From Firmicutes bacterium UBA3553 (GTDB lineage Bacteria > Bacillota > Clostridia > Tissierellales > Sedimentibacteraceae), in assembly GCA_002381185.1 (NCBI GenBank), contig DFOA01000033.1, positions 115,383 to 179,382 of the forward strand: a stretch of 64,000 nucleotides of DNA, in the 5' to 3' direction. A program made the translations under genes and the position numbers. Below the pieces are notes generated by a model. It was not told the DNA's origin, made no database searches, and was given only the letters and a program-made list of their open reading frames with translations. This document shows, one piece after another, positions 48,330-57,114 of this stretch (the first letter of the stretch is position 1; every line of letters starts with the position of its first letter).

Positions 48330-50060
48330 ATGAGCAGATTAAAAGGTATAAAAAACGATCTTATGCACATCATAGAAGCCCTTCATGCCGTAACCAATGT
48401 AGATATAACCATAGTTGACGAAAATCTTGAAAGGGTGGTTTCTACAGTTCATTATTCTGATGAAGGCAGCAAGGCTCCGGTTAATTCTGCATTTCACAAA
48501 TGCATTTTGACAGGAGAACAATATTTTATAGAAAACCCCAAAAAAAATCAAATGTGCTTCCAATGCTCGAATTCTAAAAGCTGCAGGGAATTAATCGAAT
48601 TTTGTATACCGGTAAAATATGATAATAAAATAATAGGCGTATTGGGCATGTGTGCTTATGATGAAATAGCTAAGCAGAATCTTCTTTTAAATAAAGATAG
48701 TTACATGAATTTTGAAAGTCAGATAAGTGTATTGATCTCTACTATTATAAGCGAAAAGAGCACCATGAGGATGCTTGAATACAGGTCTTCCGAGATGCTT
48801 ACTTTAATTAATTCTCTGAGTGAAGGCATTATTGTCATAAACAATAATAAGGATATAGTAACAACAAATAAATACATAAATGAAAAACTGAACATCAACA
48901 TAAATAAAATACCCGGCATACGGGATCTGCTTACAGAAAAGGTGTACAGCAAACTTTCTTCTGTTGATTTTAGCGGAGAAGCAGGGCCCGCGAATCTTAA
49001 CGGAATGGAGTTTGTAATTAACGCAAACCCTATTATGGTTAAAGGAAGACAGGAAGGTATAGTCTTTGTGCTGTCGGATTTTAACAAAATGAAGGAATCA
49101 GTGCTTGAATCCAACAGAAAAATGGATTTAATAACATTTGACGATATTGTAGGTGAAAGTGAGGCTTTACTTCAGGCTAGAAGGGAAGCTGTACAGGTTG
49201 CGGACAATGATGCATCTGTTTTAATTTGCGGTGAAACGGGAACAGGCAAAGAGGTTTTCGCAAGAGCTATACACAATTTAAGCAAAAGAAAAAATAATGT
49301 GTTCATGGCTATAAATTGCGGTGCCATTCCTGAAAATTTAATTGAAAGTGAGCTTTTTGGCTATGAAAAAGGCTCATTCACAGGAGCAAGCTCTGCAGGA
49401 AAAATGGGTAAATTTGAAATATGCAAGGACGGAACACTGTTTCTTGACGAAATAGGAGATTTGCCGCTCCTGATGCAGGTCAAGCTTAACAGGGCATTAG
49501 AGGAAAAAGAAATTTTGAGAGTAGGCGGAAATACACCTGTAAAAGTAAATCCAAGAATAATCTCCGCCACACATAAAGATTTAAGTAATTTGTCTGAGAA
49601 AAATTTATTCAGAAACGATTTGTACTACAGATTGAACGTTGTGCCCATTAAACTTCCGCCTTTAAGGGAACGAGGCTATGACGTTATAATCTTATCAAGG
49701 TATTTTTTAAATCACTTTTCACGAGTTTATGACAAGGATATCAAAGGATTTTCACCGGAAGCGGAAATACTTCTTTTGAAGCATAAGTTCCCGGGAAACA
49801 TAAGGGAGCTTAGGAACCTTGTAGAATATGCGGTAATATTTGAGCAGGACAATATTGTAGGCACAGAAAATATAAGAAAGAAAATCGGATCGGTAATTGA
49901 AAGTGAAAATGTGAAACTGGCTGATTTAACAAGAGCCTATGAAAAGACCGTAATAGAAAATAAAATTAAAAAACTTGGTGATGATCTTGATGCAAAGAAA
50001 GAAGCTGCAAGACAGCTTGGTATCAGCATCGCAACTTTGTACAGAAAGCTTGAGGTTTAA
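48330..50060 (+). CDS. Sigma-54-dependent activator with Cys-rich N-terminal sensor (cysteine catabolism)
   Basis: A 576-residue activator from the ATG, 6 bases after GAGGAA. The N-terminal ~150 residues resemble PocR/GAF-type sensors and hold many cysteines (FHKCILTG, MCFQCSNSKSCRELIEFCIP). A PAS-like part follows (about 160-250, LINSLSEGIIVINNN). The AAA+ domain has Walker A GETGTGKE (301-308), the sigma-54 loop as GSFTGA (348-353, Ser for Ala), and TLFLDEIGDLP. The C-terminal Fis-type HTH is EAARQLGISIATLYRKLEV. The divergent cyuA-like gene with its -24/-12 promoter is the probable target. The cysteines may sense thiols, sulfide or a metal; that is inference. Confidence 0.92.
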   Translation: MSRLKGIKNDLMHIIEALHAVTNVDITIVDENLERVVSTVHYSDEGSKAPVNSAFHKCILTGEQYFIENPKKNQMCFQCSNSKSCRELIEFCIPVKYDNKIIGVLGMCAYDEIAKQNLLLNKDSYMNFESQISVLISTIISEKSTMRMLEYRSSEMLTLINSLSEGIIVINNNKDIVTTNKYINEKLNININKIPGIRDLLTEKVYSKLSSVDFSGEAGPANLNGMEFVINANPIMVKGRQEGIVFVLSDFNKMKESVLESNRKMDLITFDDIVGESEALLQARREAVQVADNDASVLICGETGTGKEVFARAIHNLSKRKNNVFMAINCGAIPENLIESELFGYEKGSFTGASSAGKMGKFEICKDGTLFLDEIGDLPLLMQVKLNRALEEKEILRVGGNTPVKVNPRIISATHKDLSNLSEKNLFRNDLYYRLNVVPIKLPPLRERGYDVIILSRYFLNHFSRVYDKDIKGFSPEAEILLLKHKFPGNIRELRNLVEYAVIFEQDNIVGTENIRKKIGSVIESENVKLADLTRAYEKTVIENKIKKLGDDLDAKKEAARQLGISIATLYRKLEV

Positions 50061-50068
50061 AATTAATT

Positions 50069-50097
50069 TTGACTTTATATAGTTTTTAGGGTAAAAT
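50069..50097 (+). promoter_or_regulatory. Sigma-A promoter of the yybS-gdpP-rplI-dnaB operon
   Basis: -35 TTGACT, 17-base spacer, -10 TAAAAT; start near 50104, 28 bases before the ATG at 50132. Confidence 0.65.
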
Positions 50098-50131
50098 GTT
50101 ATAATTAGATATAATGGAAAATGAGGGAGCA

Positions 50132-51097
50132 ATGAACAGAAACAATAAAACATCAAGCATTACAGAATCTGCAATGATAACGGGAATTCTTGTTATTATA
50201 GCATTTTTATCATCTTTTATTTCAATAACAATGTTTTTCTATCCTACGCCGGTAATTATACTGGCAAAGAGAAAGGGAATTAAATATGCAGGTTTATCGC
50301 TGCTTGCGGCAGATATTATAATTTCAATCTTACTGGGTGCAACCACAGGTTTTATATATTTCATATTATATACTCCGTTTTCTTTGGCACTGGCATATGG
50401 AGCATACCATGATGAAAGCGCCAATAAAACCCTGCTTTACGGCGCTGCTGCATATATGATTTCATTTGTTATTTTAATATTGTCAATGAATGCATTTATG
50501 GGTGTAAACATTATTGAACAGCTAAAAACTGCGTATATGGAAAGCATCAAAATGACAGAAAAAATGATTTCTGAAATGCCTGCAGGCATGAGTACAGAAG
50601 ATATTAATAAAGCATATGAATTTACAAATTATTTTAAGGAATCGACAAACTTTATTCTTACTAATTTATTTCCGGCTATTATAATTACGGTTTCAGTAAT
50701 TGCATCATACATAAATTACTTGGTTGCAGAAAGATTTTCAAGGAGATTTTCCATAAGAATTAATAAATTTGTAAGGTTAAGCCACTTTTCATTTCCAAGA
50801 ACATTTATGATTGCAATGGCAGCACTGCTTTTAATTTCGTACTTGCTTGGGGCATTAAAATTAAATGTGAGAGTAATACAGCTTAATTTGTTTAATATAG
50901 TTTATTTAGCAATGATTTTACAAGGTTTTGCTGTAATTAAATTCTTTTTGGAAAGAAGCCGGTTAAGCAGACCACTTAAGTCATTGGTTATGTTTATGAT
51001 AATTTATATGACATTTTCCGGAATGGTAGTAATAGTGGTATTGGCAGGACTCTTGGATTTGGCAATAGATTTAAGAAAATTAAATAAGGCAGTATAA
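50132..51097 (+). CDS. yybS: YybS-like DUF2232 membrane protein
   Basis: A 321-residue protein with about eight membrane helices, from the ATG 4 bases after GAGGGAG. It belongs to the DUF2232/YybS family, which in Firmicutes almost always precedes gdpP and rplI, as here. An early block reads FYPTPVIILAKRKGIKYAGLSLLAADIIISILLG. It resembles the S-components of ECF-type transporters, but no substrate is proven. First gene of the operon; gdpP begins 21 bases later. Confidence 0.88.
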   Translation: MNRNNKTSSITESAMITGILVIIAFLSSFISITMFFYPTPVIILAKRKGIKYAGLSLLAADIIISILLGATTGFIYFILYTPFSLALAYGAYHDESANKTLLYGAAAYMISFVILILSMNAFMGVNIIEQLKTAYMESIKMTEKMISEMPAGMSTEDINKAYEFTNYFKESTNFILTNLFPAIIITVSVIASYINYLVAERFSRRFSIRINKFVRLSHFSFPRTFMIAMAALLLISYLLGALKLNVRVIQLNLFNIVYLAMILQGFAVIKFFLERSRLSRPLKSLVMFMIIYMTFSGMVVIVVLAGLLDLAIDLRKLNKAV

Positions 51098-51118
51098 CTC
51101 ATTGATGGAGGTAATAAT

Positions 51119-53128
51119 TTGGAAAATAAAACAACTCCTAAATTTTTAAAAGATGACAGTTTAATTTATTTTGCAGTAAACATTCTCTTGATTGCGGTTT
51201 TCTTTATTGAACGCATGTATGTATATGCCGGAATTGCCGGATTGATTTTAATGGGTGTTGCTGCATTTGCCTTAAGAAGACAAATACAAAGAGAAAAAGA
51301 CCTTAAAAATTACATTATAGATTATACAAAGAATATAGAAAATTTATCCGTTAATTCCTTTTATTATTCTCCAATGCCAATAAGCATAATAGGACCATAC
51401 GGGAAAATTTTCTGGTTCAACAACAAGTTTAAGGAACTTGTGGGCGATGAAGTTGAAAACATTGAAAGCATAGATGAGTTTGTTCCCGGTTTTCCTGTGA
51501 GAACATTGGATGACAACAAGGAAGGAACATTAAACAATATTGAAATAGCAGGTTCAGGCAAGACATTTAACATAATGTACTATGGACTGGAAGAAGGAAG
51601 ATTCGGTGAAGGCATTTCCTATGTGTGTTACTGGAACGAAAATACGGCATTTGCCAATTTGAAGGCTAAGTATAATGATGAACGGCCGGTAGCAATGCTG
51701 GTTCAAATAGACAATTACGATGAAATATCTGAAAAGCTTGACAAGGGTGAAAAGTCAGCTATGACTGCGGAAGTGGAAAAAATACTGAACAAGTATGCAT
51801 CTGAAATGAACGGCTTTGTTTTAAGATATGATACGGCAAAATTTCTTATGATGATTGAAAACAGATTTTTGGATACGCTGGAAGCTAAGAAATTTTCAAT
51901 GCTGGAAGATGTTAAGACTCTTAAAGGAAGCGGCGACTTTAACTTTACATTGAGTATAGGAACAGGAGTATTGGCAAAAAATCTTACACAGCTTATTGAG
52001 TATGCAAAGGGAGCATTGGATGTTGCTCTCGGAAGAGGCGGTGACCAAGCTGTAGTAAAAAGAATCAATTCCGTTAAATTTTATGGCGGAAAGAGCAAGG
52101 CTGTTGAAAAGAGAACTAAAGTCAAGGCAAGAATCATTTCCTATGCCCTGAGGCAGATAATAGACCAAAGCTCCAATGTAATAATCATGGGTCACAGGGT
52201 GGGGGACATGGATAGTCTGGGTTCCTCTATAGGTATTTATGCAATGGCAAGAAGCAGAGGCAAAAAAGCATATATTGTTTTGAATACCGTAAATTATGCA
52301 TTGAAGAACATGTATGAAAGAATGAAGCATGAAGAAAGCCATTACATGGAAGCATTGATAAGCACCGATGCAGCAATGGGCTTAATCGACCCAAATACCC
52401 TGGTAGTGGTGGTGGACACTCACAGGCCGAGTTATACGGAGGCTCCGGAGATTTTGAGCAAAGTAGATAAAATAGTATTGATTGACCATCACAGAAGAAG
52501 CGAAGAATATATTGATAATCCGCTCCTGGACTATATAGAACCTTATGCATCATCCGCCTGCGAACTGGTGTCAGAACTTGTTCAATATATGGATGACCAT
52601 ATCAAACTTACAAAATTTGAAGCGGATGCACTTCTGGCAGGAATAGTTTTAGACACAAATTCCTTTACGTTTAAAACAGGTGTAAGAACATTTGAAGCGG
52701 CATCATTCTTAAGACGAAACAGTGCTGATACGACAGATGTCAAGGAGCTGTTCAATGAAAGTCTGGATTCTATGAAAAAGAAAACAGAAATAATAGAAAG
52801 GTCTGAGATAGTCTTTGGAGATGCAGCTGTGTCGTATATTGATGAAATTTCAGAAGATTCCAATGTTATAGCGGCACAAAGTGCTGATGAGCTTCTTACC
52901 ATAAAAGATGTGAAGATGAGCTTTGTACTGGTAAGAAACAAAGATTACATCAATATAAGCGCAAGATCAACAGGTCCCATAAATGTACAGGTAATTATGG
53001 AATACTTAGGAGGCGGCGGTCATTTGAACATGGCAGGAGCCCAGATTCAAACTCAGGATATAAACGAAGCAAAAACCAGACTATATGAAGCAATATCGCA
53101 TTATAAAAAGGAGAGTAAAAAACAATGA
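51119..53128 (+). CDS. gdpP: Cyclic-di-AMP phosphodiesterase GdpP
   Basis: A 669-residue membrane enzyme starting at TTG, 7 bases after TGGAGG. Two N-terminal membrane helices; a PAS-like domain (about 75-150, YSPMPISIIGPYGKIFWFN); a degenerate GGDEF domain (about 175-300); then DHH (GHRVGDMDSLGSSIG, VVVVDTHRPSY, LIDHHRRS) and DHHA1 (EYLGGGGHLNMAGAQIQ). All metal-binding Asp/His residues of the DHH part are visible. It hydrolyses c-di-AMP to pApA and so controls potassium, osmotic and cell-wall balance. Overlaps rplI by 4 bases. Confidence 0.96.
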   Translation: MENKTTPKFLKDDSLIYFAVNILLIAVFFIERMYVYAGIAGLILMGVAAFALRRQIQREKDLKNYIIDYTKNIENLSVNSFYYSPMPISIIGPYGKIFWFNNKFKELVGDEVENIESIDEFVPGFPVRTLDDNKEGTLNNIEIAGSGKTFNIMYYGLEEGRFGEGISYVCYWNENTAFANLKAKYNDERPVAMLVQIDNYDEISEKLDKGEKSAMTAEVEKILNKYASEMNGFVLRYDTAKFLMMIENRFLDTLEAKKFSMLEDVKTLKGSGDFNFTLSIGTGVLAKNLTQLIEYAKGALDVALGRGGDQAVVKRINSVKFYGGKSKAVEKRTKVKARIISYALRQIIDQSSNVIIMGHRVGDMDSLGSSIGIYAMARSRGKKAYIVLNTVNYALKNMYERMKHEESHYMEALISTDAAMGLIDPNTLVVVVDTHRPSYTEAPEILSKVDKIVLIDHHRRSEEYIDNPLLDYIEPYASSACELVSELVQYMDDHIKLTKFEADALLAGIVLDTNSFTFKTGVRTFEAASFLRRNSADTTDVKELFNESLDSMKKKTEIIERSEIVFGDAAVSYIDEISEDSNVIAAQSADELLTIKDVKMSFVLVRNKDYINISARSTGPINVQVIMEYLGGGGHLNMAGAQIQTQDINEAKTRLYEAISHYKKESKKQ

Positions 53129-53568
53129 AAGTAATATTATTGGAAGATGTTAAAAATGTAGGGAAAAAAGGAACCATTATAAATGCAAAGGATGGATATG
53201 CAAGAAACTTTCTGTTTCCTAAAAATTTAGCCATAGAAGCAACAACTGTAAATTTAAAGAACTTAGAAAATGCACAGAAGCAAAAAGAAGCCAAAGAAAA
53301 AGAAATATATGATGAAGCCAAAAAACTGGAAGAAGAGCTGACTAAATTAACTGTTGTTATCAAAACCAAGACAGGCGAAAACGGAAAGCTTTTCGGTGCG
53401 GTAACAACAAAGGAAATTGCTGAATATATTGAAAAGGAACATGGATTTGCTATTGACAAAAAGAAGTATGAAATGGACCCTATTAAATCAGTAGGAGAAT
53501 ATTTTGTTAAAATCAAGCTTCATCCTCAGGTAAATGCAAAAGTAAAAGTTGTAGTAACAGAAAAATAA
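53125..53568 (+). CDS. rplI: Ribosomal protein bL9
   Basis: A 147-residue bL9. The N-terminal domain MKVILLEDVKNVGKKGTIINAKDGYARNFLFPKNLA is the rRNA-binding signature. A long connecting helix (NLENAQKQKEAKEKEIYDEAKKLEEELTKL) and the C-terminal domain (KTGENGKLFGAVTTKEIAEYIEKEHG) follow. Part of the large subunit near L1. Start codon overlaps the gdpP stop (ATGA). Confidence 0.98.
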   Translation: MKVILLEDVKNVGKKGTIINAKDGYARNFLFPKNLAIEATTVNLKNLENAQKQKEAKEKEIYDEAKKLEEELTKLTVVIKTKTGENGKLFGAVTTKEIAEYIEKEHGFAIDKKKYEMDPIKSVGEYFVKIKLHPQVNAKVKVVVTEK

Positions 53569-53579
53569 CGAGGATTAAC

Positions 53580-54911
53580 ATGGCTGATTTAATTAATTTA
53601 GGAAAAGTACCGCCCCACAGTGCCGAGGCAGAACAAACAGTTCTTGCCTCTGCTTTGCTTGACCATATTGCCGTAGAAAAAATCATTAATCTTTTAAATG
53701 CTGATGACTTTTATTTTGAAGCAAACAAGGAAATTTTTGATGCTATCAAGCAGGTTCACATTCAAAATATACCTGTTGATGTGGTCACGTTATCGGAAGA
53801 GCTTAAGAAAAGAGAAAGAATTGATTATATAGGGGGCTTTGAATACCTGGCAAAGTTAACCGAAAATATAATAACTTCCAAAAATGTTGAAGCCTACTGC
53901 AACATAATCAGGGAAAAATCTACATTGAGGAAACTTATAACCGCTTCCAGCGAAATAATCGAGAAAGGCTATAAGGAAAATGATGATGTACAGAAAATAA
54001 TCGAACTTGCGGAGTCAAGGATATTTTCGATATCACAAAACAGAAGCATCAATTCATTTACTGAAATCAAGGATGTATTGATGAATGTTTTCAATACTCT
54101 TGAAGAAAGAGCAATGAACAAGGGAAGTATAACAGGCCTTACAACAGGATATGATGATTTAGACCGCATGACATCCGGACTTCAGAAGTCTGACCTTATA
54201 CTGTTGGCGGCAAGACCTTCCATGGGAAAGACTGCCCTGGCATTAAATATTGCTATGAATGCTGTAAAAACGGGAGCTTCAGTAGCATTGTTCAGTCTTG
54301 AAATGTCCAAGGAGCAGTATGTGCAAAGAATCATAAGCATGGAATCCATGGTTGACAGCTCAAAACTCAGGACAGGCAATCTCGATGACGAAGATTGGAC
54401 AAGACTTATTTCAACAATGAGCACAATTTCAAATTATAATGTCTTTATAGATGATACGGCTGCAATTTCCGTATTTGAATTGATGTCAAAATGCAGACGT
54501 ATGAAAATAGAAAAAGGATTAGATTTAATAATCATAGACTACCTGCAGCTTATGTCTGACGGAACTAATTCATCTAACAGGCAGCAGGAAATTTCCAACA
54601 TATCCCGTGGATTAAAAGCATTGGCAAGAGAAATGGACTGTCCTGTAATAGCATTGTCCCAGCTTTCACGTGCACCTGAACTTCGTCAGGACCACAGACC
54701 TATTATGTCCGACTTAAGAGAATCAGGAGCTATAGAGCAGGATGCAGATATTGTATTGATGCTGTACAGGGATGAATATTACTTTAAGGAAGAATCAGAA
54801 AAAAAAGGTATCACGGATGTGATTATTGCAAAGCAAAGAAACGGTCCGGTAGGAACTGTAGAGCTTGCATGGATCAGCCAGTACACGAAATTTGGAAACA
54901 TACAGAAATAA
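53580..54911 (+). CDS. dnaB: Replicative DNA helicase DnaB
   Basis: A 443-residue helicase (called DnaC in Bacillus). The N-terminal collar domain starts KVPPHSAEAEQTVLASALLDHIAV. A linker helix follows, then the RecA-like motor: DLILLAARPSMGKTALALNIA (Walker A), VALFSLEMSKEQ, LDLIIIDYLQLMS (Walker B), VIALSQLSRAPELRQDHRPIMSDLRESGAIEQDAD and the arginine-finger region near VIIAKQRNGPVG. Unwinds DNA ahead of the fork as a hexamer. 11 bases after rplI; no intein. Confidence 0.97.
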   Translation: MADLINLGKVPPHSAEAEQTVLASALLDHIAVEKIINLLNADDFYFEANKEIFDAIKQVHIQNIPVDVVTLSEELKKRERIDYIGGFEYLAKLTENIITSKNVEAYCNIIREKSTLRKLITASSEIIEKGYKENDDVQKIIELAESRIFSISQNRSINSFTEIKDVLMNVFNTLEERAMNKGSITGLTTGYDDLDRMTSGLQKSDLILLAARPSMGKTALALNIAMNAVKTGASVALFSLEMSKEQYVQRIISMESMVDSSKLRTGNLDDEDWTRLISTMSTISNYNVFIDDTAAISVFELMSKCRRMKIEKGLDLIIIDYLQLMSDGTNSSNRQQEISNISRGLKALAREMDCPVIALSQLSRAPELRQDHRPIMSDLRESGAIEQDADIVLMLYRDEYYFKEESEKKGITDVIIAKQRNGPVGTVELAWISQYTKFGNIQK

Positions 54912-54914
54912 CAG

Positions 54915-55003
54915 TTGACCGGAAATGAATCAACAATTGAGAAGCAATGGATAGGACGCATGAAATGCGTCCTGTTTTGTACAATTGTATATCTGCCGGT
55001 CAA
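54915..55003. repeat. Nested inverted repeat containing the dnaB terminator
   Basis: Three sets of complementary arms are nested: TTGACCGG (54915-54922) with CCGGTCAA (54996-55003); CAATTG (54934-54939) with CAATTG (54982-54987); and the central hairpin AGGACGCAT-GAA-ATGCGTCCT (54953-54973) followed by gttttgt, which is the likely dnaB terminator. The outer pairs are not needed for termination. Confidence 0.65.
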
Positions 55004-55074
55004 TTCATCATGAGATGTATTTTATAGCTAAAGTGTTAATACTAACAATATAATAACCAAAGCGGGGTGTTATT

Positions 55075-56979
55075 TTGGACAGAAAAATAGGAATATTGGC
55101 GAACAGTGAAGAACTTAAAGCAACCATAGAAAGTTTATATGGTGAAGATATAAAAAACGGGAAAATATTAATTGATATACTTGATTCTGAAAAAATTAAT
55201 GAACAAGGCAGGGAATTAGAGAGAAAAGGCGCCAAAGTCATAATAGCCAGGACCGGAGGCTACCGTCATACACTGGGTAAAGTAAATGTGCCGGTAATCA
55301 ATTTAAAAATATATATTCAGGATATTCTACACGCAATTATGGTTGCAGAGAAATATAAAAAAGACATTGTTCTTTTAGTGTCTGATTTAGTTGATTTTGA
55401 CTATGAAGAGTGGAAAGAACTCATTCATTCGAAATTAACATTGGACAGATATTATTCCGTAGAGGAAATAGAAGATGCGGTTATAAAATACAAAGACAGG
55501 CAATCCGAAGTAGTAATAGTGGGAGGCGGTATTCCCTGCAAATATGCAAAGAAGTATGGTCTTGATTACGTCAGCTTTGCCGCAAGTGATGAAACTGTCC
55601 ATGATATTATATCCAGAGCTTGGGAAACAGTGGATAATTTGTATGAACAAAGATATATAAATAATGTATTGAAGAATATTCTTGACCATGTTCATGATGC
55701 AGTAATAGCTATTGACAAGGAAGAAAAAGTTATTTTATACAATGAGAGAGCAGAAGGGCTTCTTAAAAAGGAAAAGAAGTATGTTATAAATAATAAGCTA
55801 AAAGAAGTTTTTCCTGAATTAAATTTTATAGCTGAAGTTTTAAACGGTAAAAATAAATATAACGGAATAGTTAATATAAAAAATATTGTAGTAACTGTTA
55901 ATAACATATTGATGGAATTAGATGGGCAGATTGTGGGGGCTCTATGTACATTTCAGGATATCACAAAACTTCAAAGCCTTGAGAAAAAGATAAGAATTGA
56001 GTTAAATAAAAAGGGTCTTATTGCAAAATATAAATTTAGTGATTTAATAGCCTGTGATCCGGTGATGAAAAATACCCTGGCGAAAGCTGTACGCATCGGT
56101 ATGTCCGACAGCACCGCCATGTTGTATGGAGAAAGCGGTACTGGAAAAGAAATGATTGCCCAAAGTATACACAATATCAGCGAAAGAAACAGTGAACCGT
56201 TTGTGGCAATCAATTGTGCCGCATTAACAGAAAGTTTACTGGAAAGCGAACTTTTCGGTTATGAGGAAGGGGCATTTACAGGTGCGAGAAAGGGAGGCAA
56301 ACCGGGTCTTTTTGAACTTGCTCACGGTGGAACCATTTTTTTAGATGAAATCAACAGTGTTCCTATTAATCTTCAGACCAAACTACTGCGTGTTTTAGAA
56401 GAAAAAGAGGTTATGCGCATAGGCTCCGACTATGTAATTCCTCTGGATGTAAGAATATTAGCTGCAGCAAATGAAAATCTGCAGGACAAAATAAAGGACG
56501 GCAGTTTCAGAAGTGATTTGTTTTACCGCTTAAGCATATTAAAACTGAACATCCCTCCCCTCAGACACAGAAAGCTGGATATAATTCCTCTGTTTAAGCA
56601 TTTTTTATCTATTTTTGCCAAGTCATCAGATGTTCATATAGACGGTGAATTGGAAAGTAAATTGCTGAAATATTCATGGCCGGGCAATGTAAGAGAATTA
56701 AGAAATATTGCCGAAAGGTACGTTTTGTTTGGGGAGCTTGATATAACTGATAGTGACATTATGGATTTTAATGATAATGAGGAAAATAACATAAAGCAGA
56801 TTAATAGTACAGAAGGCTTTTGCTTAAATCTCAAAGAAATTGATAAGTATGTAGAATTGAAAGTAATAGATATGCTGGAAGAGCAGGGAATGACTAAAAA
56901 TGAAATTGCAAGAGTATTAGGAATAAGCAGATCATCTCTGTGGAATAAAATAAACAGCAGTGATGCGTCCAAAAAATAA
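55075..56979 (+). CDS. Sigma-54-dependent activator with PrpR-type sensor (oxoacid fermentation operon)
   Basis: A 634-residue activator beginning at TTG, with GGGGTG 7 bases upstream. Residues 1-~180 form a PrpR_N-type sensor (ILANSEELKATIESLYGEDI, GAKVIIARTGGYRHTLGKVNVPVINLKI, VVIVGGGIPCKYAKKYGLDYV). A PAS domain follows (about 205-300, VHDAVIAIDKEEKVILYNERAEGLL). The AAA+ domain has Walker A GESGTGKE (352-359) and GAFTGA (399-404); the C-terminal HTH is KNEIARVLGISRSSLWNKIN. PrpR_N domains bind small carboxylates. It lies before the ptb-ior-buk operon and its -24/-12 promoter, so it probably senses the oxoacid or carboxylic acid handled there. Confidence 0.93.
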   Translation: MDRKIGILANSEELKATIESLYGEDIKNGKILIDILDSEKINEQGRELERKGAKVIIARTGGYRHTLGKVNVPVINLKIYIQDILHAIMVAEKYKKDIVLLVSDLVDFDYEEWKELIHSKLTLDRYYSVEEIEDAVIKYKDRQSEVVIVGGGIPCKYAKKYGLDYVSFAASDETVHDIISRAWETVDNLYEQRYINNVLKNILDHVHDAVIAIDKEEKVILYNERAEGLLKKEKKYVINNKLKEVFPELNFIAEVLNGKNKYNGIVNIKNIVVTVNNILMELDGQIVGALCTFQDITKLQSLEKKIRIELNKKGLIAKYKFSDLIACDPVMKNTLAKAVRIGMSDSTAMLYGESGTGKEMIAQSIHNISERNSEPFVAINCAALTESLLESELFGYEEGAFTGARKGGKPGLFELAHGGTIFLDEINSVPINLQTKLLRVLEEKEVMRIGSDYVIPLDVRILAAANENLQDKIKDGSFRSDLFYRLSILKLNIPPLRHRKLDIIPLFKHFLSIFAKSSDVHIDGELESKLLKYSWPGNVRELRNIAERYVLFGELDITDSDIMDFNDNEENNIKQINSTEGFCLNLKEIDKYVELKVIDMLEEQGMTKNEIARVLGISRSSLWNKINSSDASKK

Positions 56980-57016
56980 AACGTACGTGCAAAATATTAA
57001 ACATTATTTTAAAAAT

Positions 57017-57065
57017 AAAATGGCTGAAAAACATGAAAACGTGTTTTTTCAGCCATTTTATTTTT
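57017..57065 (+). terminator. Terminator of the activator gene
   Basis: AAAATGGCTGAAAAACA pairs with TGTTTTTTCAGCCATTTT (one bulge), followed by attttt. Its T-run touches the -24 element of the next promoter. Confidence 0.85.
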
Positions 57066-57080
57066 GGCATGATAATTGCT
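57064..57080 (+). promoter_or_regulatory. Sigma-54 (-24/-12) promoter of the ptb-ior-buk operon
   Basis: TTGGCATGATAATTGCT matches -24 (TTGGCAT) and -12 (TTGCT) with exact GG-N10-GC spacing. Start near 57091, 24 bases before the ATG at 57115. The palindrome ACGTACGT at 56981-56988, about 105 bases upstream of the start, is a weak candidate activator site. Confidence 0.85.
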
Positions 57081-57114
57081 ATATAAAATTATGTATGAAA
57101 AAATAGGAGGATGT

